A stretch of 64,000 nucleotides of DNA, taken from assembly GCF_028368995.1 (NCBI RefSeq), contig NZ_JAQNDL010000001.1, positions 248,001 to 312,000 on the forward strand, given 5' to 3'. The translations under genes were made by a program, and so were the position numbers. Source of the stretch: Nannocystis bainbridge (GTDB lineage: Bacteria > Myxococcota_A > Polyangia > Nannocystales > Nannocystaceae). How positions within the stretch are numbered: the first letter of the stretch is position 1; each line of letters begins with the position of its first letter. The notes under the pieces are model-generated. The model ran no database searches, was not told where the DNA came from, and saw only the letters and a list, made by a program, of their open reading frames with translations. This document shows positions 16,819 to 24,751 of the stretch, one piece after another.

Positions 16819-17850
16819 GTGGTCAACGCTTACATCTCAGGGACTGGTTCCTACGTGCCGCCGCGGGTCGTCAGCAACGACGCTCTCATCCACGAGTTCG
16901 GCGTCGACACCACGCACGAGTGGATCGTCCAGCGCACCGGCATCGAGGCGCGCCGGTTCGCCGAGGCCGGGGTGGGCACCGCCGACATGGCCGCCGAGGC
17001 TGCTCGCGCCGCGCTCGCCGACGCCGGGCTCGCCGCCCACGACCTCGACCTCATCATCGTCGCCACCCTCTCGCCCGAGCACGCCTTCCCCGGCAGCGGC
17101 GTCTACTTGCAGCGCAAGCTCGGCCTGTGCGAGGGCGACGACGCCAAGTTCGTGCCCGCGCTCGACGTCCGCAACCAGTGCTCGGGCTTCCTCTACGGCC
17201 TCTCGACCGCGGTCGCCCACGTGCGCGCCGGCATGGCGAAGCACGTGCTCCTGGTCGGCGCCGAGACCCACTCCGCCGCGCTCGACCTCTCGCCCGAGGG
17301 CCGCTCCGTCTCCTCGCTGTTCGGCGACGGCGCCGGCGCCGTCATCGTCTCGGCCACCGACGACGACCGCGGCGTGCGGGGCGTCTACCTCGGCGCCGAC
17401 GGCCGCTTCGCCGAGGTCCTGTGCCAGAAGATCTGGGACATCCGCCAGCGCCCGTTCGTCGCCAAGAACCCCGACCGCAGCGGCACCGTCCCGCCGGAGA
17501 TGTTGTGGGCCAGCATGGACGGCAAGGTCGTGTTCAAGCACGCCGTCGGCGCCATGATCGGCTCGCTGATGCGCGCCTGCTCGTCGCTCTCGCTCGACCT
17601 GCAGGACATCGACCTCTTCTTTTTTCACCAGGCCAACCTGCGCATCAACCAGTTCATCGCCCAGCAGCTGCAGATCCCCGAAGAGAAGGTCCCCCACAAC
17701 ATCGAGCGCTACGGCAACACGACCGCGGCCACCATTCCGCTGCTGCTGGCGGAGAGCGCGCGAGACGGGCGCCTTGTGCGCGGTAAGAAGGTCGCGATGG
17801 TCGCGTTTGGCAGCGGATTCACGTGGGGCGCCGCTATCGCTGACTGGTGA
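16819..17850 (+). CDS. fabH: 3-oxoacyl-ACP synthase III
   Basis: FabH condenses an acyl-CoA with malonyl-ACP to start fatty acid synthesis. The 343-residue protein has the family start YISGTGSYVPPRVVSND. The catalytic triad is visible: Cys121 in DVRNQCSGF, His in FFFHQANLRINQF and Asn in ERYGNTTAATIP. The GTG at 16819 is chosen for its strong Shine-Dalgarno, GGAGGA (16806-16811), seven bases away; frame extension upstream to 16645 has no conserved sequence. No other fab genes or acyl carrier protein are adjacent, so a dedicated role (branched-chain starter, secondary metabolite) cannot be excluded. A small lipoprotein gene follows. Confidence 0.93.
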   Translation: MVNAYISGTGSYVPPRVVSNDALIHEFGVDTTHEWIVQRTGIEARRFAEAGVGTADMAAEAARAALADAGLAAHDLDLIIVATLSPEHAFPGSGVYLQRKLGLCEGDDAKFVPALDVRNQCSGFLYGLSTAVAHVRAGMAKHVLLVGAETHSAALDLSPEGRSVSSLFGDGAGAVIVSATDDDRGVRGVYLGADGRFAEVLCQKIWDIRQRPFVAKNPDRSGTVPPEMLWASMDGKVVFKHAVGAMIGSLMRACSSLSLDLQDIDLFFFHQANLRINQFIAQQLQIPEEKVPHNIERYGNTTAATIPLLLAESARDGRLVRGKKVAMVAFGSGFTWGAAIADW

Positions 17851-17894
17851 GCCCCTCCACACCTCCTTCCCCTGGCATCGATCAGGGTAGGAGC

Positions 17895-18296
17895 GTGGTA
17901 CGCCGCGCCGCATCGCTCCTCGTCCTCGCCGTTCTCGGGTGTGCCCCGTCGACGACGACGCAGGCGCCGTCGGAGCCGCCCACGGTCCGCACCGACACCG
18001 ACACCGAGCCCGTGCGGGCCCAGCCGCGCCGACCCCCGCCCGCGTTCGTCCAGGCCCTCGCCGAGCTCGAGCGCAACCCCAACCTCTGCCTCCGCCTCGT
18101 CGGCCCGCGCGCGGAGCCTGTCCGAAAAGCCTTGTTGCGAGCCTCCCGCGGCCGCATCGACGAGGCCCGGATCGTCGCCGAGACCGAGCCGGTCGAGCCG
18201 GTCGCCCGCAGCGTCGAATACCGCTTCTTCGTCCAGCCCCCCGCCGAGTCCGGCGGCGTCGGCCTGCACACGATCCACGCCTACATGCCGCAGTGA
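17895..18296 (+). CDS. Small lipoprotein
   Basis: A 133-residue product with a clear lipoprotein signal (MVRRAASLLVLAVLGC, Cys16), a Thr/Asp linker and a small alpha/beta-looking domain (PAFVQALAELERNPNLCLR, RIDEARIVAETEPVEP, SVEYRFFV). No family is recognised. The GTG at 17895 gives a standard signal; the GTG at 17847, overlapping the fabH stop, would add 16 residues before it. Intergenic hairpin elements begin three bases after its stop. Confidence 0.6.
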   Translation: MVRRAASLLVLAVLGCAPSTTTQAPSEPPTVRTDTDTEPVRAQPRRPPPAFVQALAELERNPNLCLRLVGPRAEPVRKALLRASRGRIDEARIVAETEPVEPVARSVEYRFFVQPPAESGGVGLHTIHAYMPQ

Positions 18297-18298
18297 CC

Positions 18299-18380
18299 GC
18301 ATGTCCGCCGAGACATGTCCAATCGGGCATGCCTCTGCGGACATGACTTTTAAAAAGAAGCATGTCCCCGGGGACAGGCG
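18299..18380. repeat. Cluster of dispersed hairpin elements, intergenic
   Basis: Three adjacent units: GCATGTCC-GCCGA-GACATGTCC (18299-18320), GGGCATGCC...GCGGACATG, and GCATGTCC-CCG-GGGACAGG (18360-18378), separated by an A/T-rich spacer (TTTTAAAAAG). They lie between the small lipoprotein and the kptA end and could act as a bidirectional termination or processing site. Confidence 0.7.
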
Positions 18381-18420
18381 CGAGGACGGCGCGACGAAGC
18401 CTGAGACCTCGCCGGCTGGC

Positions 18421-18655
18421 TCCTCGCTAGCCTCCGAGCGCCCGCCTCGCCTTCGCGCCCTGTTCCTCGCTGGCCTCCGAGCGCCCGCCTCGCCTTCGCG
18501 CCCTGTGCCTCGCTGGCCTCCGAGCGCCCGCCTCGCCCTCGCGCCCTGTTCCTCGCTGACCCGCCTCGCCTTCGTGCCCTGTTCCTCGCTGGCTTCCGTG
18601 CGACCGCCTCGCTCCTGCTCATCGCCCGCCTCGCCTCTGCTCGGCGCTCGTCTCG
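18421..18655. repeat. 43-base tandem repeat
   Basis: Units begin TCCTCGCTGGCCTCCGAGCG at 18421, 18464, 18507 and 18550, an exact 43-base period. A shortened unit leads into another start at 18583, and further degenerate copies follow. The three-base-incompatible period and convergent intergenic position argue against coding. It lies immediately before the kptA stop on the other strand. Confidence 0.8.
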
Positions 18656-18662
18656 CCCGCGC

Positions 18663-19208
18663 TCACGGCCCCGCGAGGTAGTCCGGTGGCACGTGCTCGA
18701 CCAGCCAGACCCCGTTCTCGGCGCGGAAGAACACGAAGCCAGCGGCCACCATCCCCGCCGCGTCGACCCGCAGCACCGCCGGTCGGCCGTGGCGCGCGCC
18801 GACCTTGTGGGCTGTGATCGCGTCGGCCGACAGGTGCACGTGGTGGCGGCGCATCTTCAGCAGGCCCTCGCGCAGGATCGCCGCCACCGTCTGCTCACCC
18901 GTCCCGTGGAACAGCAGCGGCGGCGGCATCGCCGGCACCAGCTGCAGGTCGACCGCCACCGTGTGGCCCTGATTGGCGCGGATCTTCGTCCCCGTGTCGT
19001 CGAACGCGAACCGCTGCTTGTCGCTGGTGCGCACGATCTCCTCGAGCTGCGCCCGCGACATCGGCCGTCGCTTGTGGGCGCACGCGGCCAGCAGCGCCTC
19101 GACCTCGACCCAGCCGCCCGCCTCGAGCTCGAGGCCGAGGCCTGCCGGATCGTGGCGCAGGTGCAGCGACAGGAACTTGCTCAGGCGGACCCGGGAGTTC
19201 GCGTCCAT
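18663..19208 (-). CDS. kptA: RNA 2'-phosphotransferase (Tpt1/KptA family)
   Basis: KptA transfers an internal RNA 2'-phosphate to NAD+, giving ADP-ribose 1'',2''-cyclic phosphate. The 181-residue protein shows all family blocks: RLSKFLSLHLRHDP, KQRFAFDDTGTKIRANQGH (catalytic region), LLFHGT, HHVHLSADAITAHKVGARHG and NGVWLVEHVPPDYL. The ATG at 19208 is chosen because it begins 9 residues before the conserved start; upstream extension is Arg-rich without similarity. In eukaryotes this is the last step of tRNA splicing; the bacterial role is less clear, and no RNA ligase neighbour is present. It is convergent with the preceding gene and divergent from the CAP-domain lipoprotein. Confidence 0.93.
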   Translation of the reverse strand: MDANSRVRLSKFLSLHLRHDPAGLGLELEAGGWVEVEALLAACAHKRRPMSRAQLEEIVRTSDKQRFAFDDTGTKIRANQGHTVAVDLQLVPAMPPPLLFHGTGEQTVAAILREGLLKMRRHHVHLSADAITAHKVGARHGRPAVLRVDAAGMVAAGFVFFRAENGVWLVEHVPPDYLAGP

Positions 19209-19595
19209 CGCCGCCACGATCGTCGATCTCGCCTCGGGAACAAACCCCTGACAGGCCTGTCGCGCGATCGGGCGACCGCCCGGGCACCGGCGTCGCGCGA
19301 TCTCCCGCCCCGCTCCTGCACCCTCACCAAAGCACAATCATTTCATGCACATCCACCGCAGGCCCCGGCGTTGCAAACCTGTGTTGGCACGGGCGGCGAG
19401 CTCCTTCTCCTTTTCGGCGAGCTGCCCGACTTTGGCTTACTTGGCTTGAACCTGGCTTATCCGCGAAATTAGCCTTCACCTAACTTAGCAGTCCGCCATC
19501 CGCACCACCCCATCGGGTCGAGCCACGCTCGGCCCGATGCCCTTTTGGTCGCCTGACGGCGTCCGCGCCGGGTTTTTCGGCTATCGTCACCGGCC
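19209..19595. promoter_or_regulatory. Divergent intergenic region with short direct repeats
   Basis: 387 bases between kptA and the CAP-domain gene. An A/T-richer patch contains three near-identical direct repeats, TTGGCTTA (19432), TTGGCTTG (19441) and CTGGCTTA (19452), spaced 9 and 11 bases. Next comes TTAGCC...CTAACTTAGC. This is iteron-like and may bind a regulator. A -10-like TATCGT (19582-19587) precedes the downstream ATG by eight bases. No gene is seen. Confidence 0.35.
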
Positions 19596-20207
19596 ATGGC
19601 CACCGCGCTCCGCGGGACGTGCGTCGGCGCGCTCCTCGTCCTCGCCTGCGACGCCCCGGTTTCGCCCGAGCCGAAGGCCGCACCCGCGGTCCCCGAGCTG
19701 GCCGCCTGCGAGCCGGTCGGCGACGACGCCTGGCCCGAGCCGTGGGCTGACGCCGAGCTCGAGGTCCTGGCGCGGGTCAACGCGCTGCGGGCCCGGGGCG
19801 GCAGCTGCGGCGTCCTGCAGTTCTCGCCTGCCCCGCCCCTGCGCATGCAGCCCAACCTGCGCTGCGCCGCCCGCCTGCACACCGACGACATGGTCGAGCG
19901 CGCGTACGTCAGCTCGGTCGACCCTGACGGCCTCGGCGCCGGCAACCGGATCGCCAGGCTCGAGTACAACGCCGCCACCTTCGCCGAGGTCGTCGCCGTC
20001 GTCACCGAGGACGACATCGACGAGCTCGACGACGCCGACGACGTCGTCACCGCCTGGCGCGACAACCCGACCTCGTGCTGGCAGCTGTTCGCGCGCGAGC
20101 TCACCGAAGTCGGCGTCGGCGGCCGCGAGGCCACCTACATGGCCAAGGAAGCCGAGGAGCCGCAGCGCGCCGCCTACTGGACGCTGACCCTCGCGACCCC
20201 GCGCTGA
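19596..20207 (+). CDS. CAP-domain-like lipoprotein, divergent
   Basis: A 203-residue lipoprotein (lipobox VLAC, about residue 18). It aligns by eye with the N-terminal half of the CAP-domain protein that follows: AELEVLARVNALRARGGSCG, then LRCAARLHTDDMVERAYVSSVDPDG versus LHCAARKHSLDMAERGYFDHTNPDG. The later CAP signature (GENIA and GHCANLM in its neighbour) is not recognisable here, so this may be a degenerate or repurposed member. CAP proteins are secreted proteins of varied function. Start is the ATG at 19596. The next gene is 154 bases away. Confidence 0.6.
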   Translation: MATALRGTCVGALLVLACDAPVSPEPKAAPAVPELAACEPVGDDAWPEPWADAELEVLARVNALRARGGSCGVLQFSPAPPLRMQPNLRCAARLHTDDMVERAYVSSVDPDGLGAGNRIARLEYNAATFAEVVAVVTEDDIDELDDADDVVTAWRDNPTSCWQLFARELTEVGVGGREATYMAKEAEEPQRAAYWTLTLATPR

Positions 20208-20361
20208 CGCCCGCCCGACGCCGACACGCCCCACCGCGCCCCGACCGCCTCGCTCGCCACTCACGCCCGATACGCCCGCCCCGCGCGTCTCCCCACGTCC
20301 CCGCGCGAGGCTCGCGGCCGGACCGTCGCCGTCGCGCGCGCGCCTCTGCTAACCTGCCGGC

Positions 20362-21054
20362 ATGCTCTCGCGCCGCGTTCGACTCACCTGTCTCTTGGCA
20401 CAAGTCTCTTCGACCATGTTCCTCGGGACAGCTTGCAGCGACGACGGCGATCCCCTGACCGCCGGCGAGAGCAACACCGTCGGGCCCGCCACCGACACCG
20501 ACGCGTCCACCGATCCCACCGCCGCCCCGACCGACACCGGCGACACCACCGGCGGCTCGGCCGACGACCCGGCGTGGATGACCCCGTACTGCTACACGGT
20601 GGCCGACACCAAGTGGCTGGCCCCGTGGATCGAGCGCGAGCAAGAGGTGCTCGCGCAGATCAACGCCGCGCGGGCCAAGGGCGCCGACTGCGGGTCGGAG
20701 GGCAGCTTCGGCCCCGCGCCGGCGCTCACCATGGACGTGCGGCTCCACTGCGCCGCGCGCAAGCACTCGCTGGACATGGCCGAGCGCGGCTACTTCGACC
20801 ACACCAACCCCGACGGTCAGGATCCGTTCGACCGCATCGACGAGGCCGGTTACACCGGCTGGGGCGCCGCGGGCGAGAACATCGCCGCCGGCTCCGACGA
20901 TCCCCCGCTGACCGTCCAGGGCTGGCTCGACAGCGACGGCCACTGCGCCAACCTCATGAGCCCCCAGTACAAGCACACCGGCGTCGGCTTCTACGAGGGC
21001 ACCGGCAACCTCACCTACTACTGGACCCAGACCTTCGGCGCGCTGCTGCCGTGA
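20362..21054 (+). CDS. CAP-domain (SCP/PR-1 fold) lipoprotein
   Basis: A 230-residue lipoprotein with lipobox GTAC (about residue 25), a Thr/Asp/Gly linker and a complete CAP domain. Signature blocks: EVLAQINAARAKGADCG, LHCAARKHSLDMAERGYFDH, GENIAAG, WLDSDGHCANLMSPQY and HTGVGFYEG. It is probably a periplasmic or surface protein; bacterial CAP-domain functions are poorly defined. A -10-like TAACCT (20350-20355) is six bases before the ATG, suggesting a leaderless transcript. The signal-peptide codons contain a hairpin-like stretch (20387-20432: CACCTGTC ... CTCGGGACAGC). It probably arose with the preceding gene by duplication. Confidence 0.85.
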   Translation: MLSRRVRLTCLLAQVSSTMFLGTACSDDGDPLTAGESNTVGPATDTDASTDPTAAPTDTGDTTGGSADDPAWMTPYCYTVADTKWLAPWIEREQEVLAQINAARAKGADCGSEGSFGPAPALTMDVRLHCAARKHSLDMAERGYFDHTNPDGQDPFDRIDEAGYTGWGAAGENIAAGSDDPPLTVQGWLDSDGHCANLMSPQYKHTGVGFYEGTGNLTYYWTQTFGALLP

Positions 21055-21098
21055 AGCCGCCTGACCCCGGGCCCCCCGCGGTGCTATCCTCGCCGCCG

Positions 21099-21905
21099 AT
21101 GCCCCGCACCCGCCGCAGCCTGCTCACCGGCGCCGCCGGCCTGTGCGCCGCCGCCTGGGCTCGCCCGCTGCGCGCCCAGGAGCCCGGCCTGTTCGGCCCG
21201 CTCGTCGGCGACGAGTTCCGCGAGCCGACCGCCGTCCTCACCGTCGACCTGCCGCAGCTGCAGTACCCCGGCAAGTGGAACCCGCGCCCCGGGGCCATGC
21301 GCGAGCTCGCCGTCGAGCTGCGCCTGCGCACCCGCCTCGAGCCCGTGCGCGAGCCCAGCGTCGTCACCGCCGACTCGCGGCGCCTGTTCGACACCCCGTT
21401 CCTCTACGTCGCCGGCGAGGGCAGCCTGCCGCCGCTCGGCGCCGCCGCCGAGACCGCGCTCGGCCGCTTCCTCGACCTCGGCGGCATGATCCTCTTCGAC
21501 TCCGCCGACGGCGGCGCCGACCTCGGCTTCGAGAAGGACGTCACCGCCTTGCTCGGGCGGATCTTGCCCGGCGCCGCGCTGTCCCGCGTCGCCGCCGACC
21601 ACGTCCTCTACCGCTCGTTCTACCTGGTCGAGACCCCGCTCGGCCGCACCAGCACCTTCGACCACGTGCTCGGGATCCACGAAGAGGGCCGCCTCAAGGC
21701 CCTGCTGGTCCGCAACGACCTCGGCGGCGCGCTGGCCCGCGGCGAGTCGGGCCTGTTCACCTGGCCGTGCGTCCCCGGCGGCGCCGAGCAGCGCGAGTGG
21801 GCCTTCCGCTTCGCCGTCAACATCCTGCTCTACGCCACCTGCACCGACTACAAGGCCGACCGCGCCCACGTCGAGACCCTCCTCCGCAACCGGCGGTGGC
21901 GCTGA
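21099..21905 (+). CDS. DUF4159-type exported protein with Tat signal
   Basis: A 268-residue protein with a twin-arginine signal (RTRRSLLTGAAGLCAAAWA). The mature part resembles DUF4159 proteins: LDLGGMILFDSADGG, a middle segment ending HVLYRSFYLV, and EWAFRFAVNILLYATCTDYK at the C-terminus. Such genes usually sit beside VWA/BatA-like membrane proteins, and the next gene is one. A -10-like TATCCT (21085-21090) lies eight bases before the ATG. It ends three bases before the next gene, so the two are one unit. Function is unknown; the family match is from memory of pattern and gene context. Confidence 0.65.
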   Translation: MPRTRRSLLTGAAGLCAAAWARPLRAQEPGLFGPLVGDEFREPTAVLTVDLPQLQYPGKWNPRPGAMRELAVELRLRTRLEPVREPSVVTADSRRLFDTPFLYVAGEGSLPPLGAAAETALGRFLDLGGMILFDSADGGADLGFEKDVTALLGRILPGAALSRVAADHVLYRSFYLVETPLGRTSTFDHVLGIHEEGRLKALLVRNDLGGALARGESGLFTWPCVPGGAEQREWAFRFAVNILLYATCTDYKADRAHVETLLRNRRWR

Positions 21906-21908
21906 TCC

Positions 21909-24260
21909 ATGGAGCGCTGGCGCATCACCGCGGGCCACGTCCCCGGCACTCTCGGCCTGCTGCTGATCCTCGCGGCCGTGGCCCTGGCGATCGTCGAGGC
22001 CGCCCGGGCCTACCGCAAACCTGTCCCTGGGGTCAGCCCGCGGCTGCGCGCCGGCCTGTTCGCGCTGCGCTGCGCCGGCGCCCTCGCGCTGCTGGCCGTC
22101 GCGCTCGAGCTGTCGCTCAGCTTCGAGACCACCAGCGCCGCCGGCCCGCGCCTGGTCATGCTCGTCGACGACAGCGCCAGCATGGGCATCGCCGACGCCG
22201 CGTCGGCCAGCCAGGCGACCATGCGCCGCATCGATCGCGTGCGCGACCTGTGGCGCCGCTCCGAGCCCGCGCGCGCCGACTGGAAGGAGCAGGGCCTCGC
22301 CGTCCAGGTGCGCCGCTTCGGCGAGGGCAGCGAACCGCTCTCCGGCCAGGCCGAGGCCACCCTCGACCTCGACGCCCGCCAGCCCGCCTCCGACCTCACC
22401 CGCGCCTTCGCCGAGCTCGCCGCCATCGACCCCGCCGTCGACCCGCGCCCGCTCGCTGGTGTCATCGTCGTCTCCGACGGCCTCTTCGACCGCGCCGACC
22501 GCGGCGGCGACGACCCGCTGGTGCTCGCCGCCCGCGAGCTCGGCGTGCCCGTCACGGCCGTCGCCGCCGGCGCCCCGCACCTCGTCGACCTCGCCCTCAC
22601 CGAGCTGCGCGCCGGCGAGTTCGCCTTCGTCGAGAACGTCGTCGAGTTCGCCGCCGACATCGAGGCCCACGGCCTCGAGGGCGTCAAGACCGAGGTCGTC
22701 CTGCGCCGCGACGGCCAGGTCGTCGCCACCGAGCCCTTCGTCGCCCCTGCCAGCGGCGAGACCACCGTCCGCTTCGAGGTCGCCCCTGACCGCGTCGGCC
22801 AGTTCGTCTACGAGATCGAGGTCCGCCCCGTCGACGGCGAGGCCAGCCCGCACAACAACCGCCGCGCCTTCGTGGTCAAGGTCCTGCGCGACAAGGTCCG
22901 CGCCCTGCACGTCGCCGGCCGCCCCGACTGGGACGTCCGGGCCCTCCGCACCCTGCTCGGCCGCGACCCCAACGTCGAGCTGCTCAGCTACTACATCTTG
23001 CGCGGGGCCGACGACGCCGACCGCGAGGACCCGTTCGCTCCGCTGTCGCTGATCGCCTTCCCCACCGACGAGCTGTTCAAGGAGCAGCTCGGCAGCTTCG
23101 ACCTCGTCATTCTCCACAACTTCGACGCCCTCAACCACCAGGTCGGCCGCTACTTGCCCGACATCGGCCGCTACGTCGAGGAGGGCGGCGCCCTGGTGAT
23201 GATCGGCGGCGACATGGGCCTCGCCACCGGTGATTATCCCGCGCCCGCGCTCTCGGCCGTCGTCCCGGTCGACCTGCGCGTGCCCACCGGCCTCGACGTC
23301 GAGCCGTTCCGCCCCGCGATCACCGACGCCGGCCGGCGCCACCCGATCACCGCGTGGATCGATCACAGCCGCCTGTCCGATTGGTCGACCCTGCCGCCGC
23401 TCGACAGCTACAACCCCGCCAAGCTGGCCCGCCACGAGGCCGAGATCGGCAGCGCCGTGCTGCTGCGTCACCCCGAGGGCGGCCCGCTGCTCACCATCGC
23501 CGAGCCCGGTCGCGGCCGCGTCCTCGTGTTCAGCACCGGCGCCAGCTGGCGGCTCGGCTTCCACGCCGACCTCCCGATCGTCGACGGCGCGCGGCCTTAC
23601 GATCTCCTGTGGCTCGGCGCGATCCGCTGGCTGCTGCGCGACAGCGCCGCCGACCGCCTCACCCTCGAGACCGACCGCCCCACCTATCTGCTCGGCGCCC
23701 CGATCACCCTGCGGGCCGCCGCGCTCTCGCCCTCCTACGCCCCCGAGGCCGGCGTCGAGGTCGGCTGGCGCGTGCAACCACTCGGCCACGCCGCCGACGA
23801 TCCCGGCGCCGATCCCAACGCCCCCGTCACGATCCTGTCCCAGGGGACATGGACCACCGACGCGCTCGGGCGGGCCAGCGAGACCCTCGGCGGCGGCCTC
23901 TCGGTCGGCGCCTACGAGGCCGTGGCCCAGCGCGCTGGCGGCGACGAGGCCTCCGCCGCCCCGCAGCAGGCGCGCCGCGTCTTCCTCGTCCAGGCCGCCG
24001 GCCGCGAGCTCACCCGCCTCGCCAGCGGCCCCGGCGACGAGCGGCTGCAGCGGCTCGCCGAGGCCACCGGCGGCCGCTTCTTGCGCGCCGGCAGCGACGA
24101 CCTGCCTGCCTCCCCGCCGCTGGCCCCCGATCGCCAGGATCGCGAGCGCGTCGACAGTCGCCGCGACGTCCCGGTCTGGAGCGGCGGCCTCGCCATGGTC
24201 TTGCTCATCGTCTGTCTCGGCGGCGAAGTCCTGGTGCGGCGCCGGGTCGGCCTCGCCTGA
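21909..24260 (+). CDS. Large membrane protein with VWA and glutaminase-like domains
   Basis: 783 residues. Two N-terminal hydrophobic helices (about 14-30 and 46-70) are followed by a VWA-like domain with a MIDAS-type start, MLVDDSASMG. A long middle region follows, including a glutamine amidotransferase-like segment, VEEGGALVMIGGDMGLATGD. A C-terminal transmembrane helix (GGLAMVLLIVCLGGEVLV) ends in basic residues. The bulk is thus probably periplasmic. In related clusters it is accompanied by MoxR ATPase and DUF58/BatA genes; these are not here, only the DUF4159 partner. Function is unknown, possibly envelope assembly. A hairpin element at 23834-23853 is within coding. Confidence 0.7.
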   Translation: MERWRITAGHVPGTLGLLLILAAVALAIVEAARAYRKPVPGVSPRLRAGLFALRCAGALALLAVALELSLSFETTSAAGPRLVMLVDDSASMGIADAASASQATMRRIDRVRDLWRRSEPARADWKEQGLAVQVRRFGEGSEPLSGQAEATLDLDARQPASDLTRAFAELAAIDPAVDPRPLAGVIVVSDGLFDRADRGGDDPLVLAARELGVPVTAVAAGAPHLVDLALTELRAGEFAFVENVVEFAADIEAHGLEGVKTEVVLRRDGQVVATEPFVAPASGETTVRFEVAPDRVGQFVYEIEVRPVDGEASPHNNRRAFVVKVLRDKVRALHVAGRPDWDVRALRTLLGRDPNVELLSYYILRGADDADREDPFAPLSLIAFPTDELFKEQLGSFDLVILHNFDALNHQVGRYLPDIGRYVEEGGALVMIGGDMGLATGDYPAPALSAVVPVDLRVPTGLDVEPFRPAITDAGRRHPITAWIDHSRLSDWSTLPPLDSYNPAKLARHEAEIGSAVLLRHPEGGPLLTIAEPGRGRVLVFSTGASWRLGFHADLPIVDGARPYDLLWLGAIRWLLRDSAADRLTLETDRPTYLLGAPITLRAAALSPSYAPEAGVEVGWRVQPLGHAADDPGADPNAPVTILSQGTWTTDALGRASETLGGGLSVGAYEAVAQRAGGDEASAAPQQARRVFLVQAAGRELTRLASGPGDERLQRLAEATGGRFLRAGSDDLPASPPLAPDRQDRERVDSRRDVPVWSGGLAMVLLIVCLGGEVLVRRRVGLA
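23834..23853. repeat. Dispersed hairpin element, in-frame copy
   Basis: CCTGTCC-CAGG-GGACATGG, encoding LSQGTW in the 21909 gene. Confidence 0.45.
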
Positions 24261-24328
24261 ACCCGCACGCGCGCCCTCGCCGGCCGCCCCTGCTTTATCG
24301 CGGCCGTCTCGGCTAGAGTCCTTGGCCG

Positions 24329-24751
24329 ATGCCCTCTCGCAGCAAGCCGCCCGCCGACGACGACCGCAGCCCGCCGGGACGCGTCTCGCGGCACATCCAA
24401 CCGCTCGGCCCGCGCGTGCTCGTGCGCCTGATCAAGAGCCCCGATCGCAGCGAGTCCGGGCTGTTCCTCCCGGCCGGCGCCAAGGACAGCCACAGCGAGG
24501 CCCTGCTCGCCGAGGTCGTCGAGGTCGCGCGCACCATGCCCAAGCCCGGCTTCGTCATCGACGAGGACGACGACGACGACGACATCAAGGCCGACCTCGG
24601 CGAGAACGTCAGCGGGATCCCCGTCGGCGCCCAGGTCCTCTTCGCCAAGGATCAGGGCATCGCCGTCCCCTGGGACGAGAGCCTGCGGATCCTCGGCGTG
24701 CGCCACGTGCTCGCCATCGTCGACATCATCTCCGAGGATCACCTGCAGTGA
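24329..24751 (+). CDS. GroES-like (Cpn10 fold) protein
   Basis: A 140-residue protein with Cpn10 features: IQPLGPRVLVRLIKSPDRS, a mobile-loop-like segment ESGLFLPAGAKDSHSEALLA, then AEVVEVA and VPVGAQVLF-like strand GIPVGAQVLFAKD. It differs from true GroES (about 97 residues) by a 25-residue basic N-terminal extension and an acidic insert with seven consecutive Asp/Glu near residue 75. No GroEL gene is adjacent. It may be a divergent co-chaperonin or an unrelated use of the fold. A -10-like TAGAGT (24314-24319) lies nine bases before the ATG. Its stop overlaps the SppA start (GTGA), implying coupled translation. Confidence 0.72.
   Translation: MPSRSKPPADDDRSPPGRVSRHIQPLGPRVLVRLIKSPDRSESGLFLPAGAKDSHSEALLAEVVEVARTMPKPGFVIDEDDDDDDIKADLGENVSGIPVGAQVLFAKDQGIAVPWDESLRILGVRHVLAIVDIISEDHLQ

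Noticed and set aside
21084..23789. Minus-strand frame of 901 codons opposite the VWA protein
   Set aside because: Shadow of the plus-strand gene; composition is that of reverse-complemented high-GC codons.
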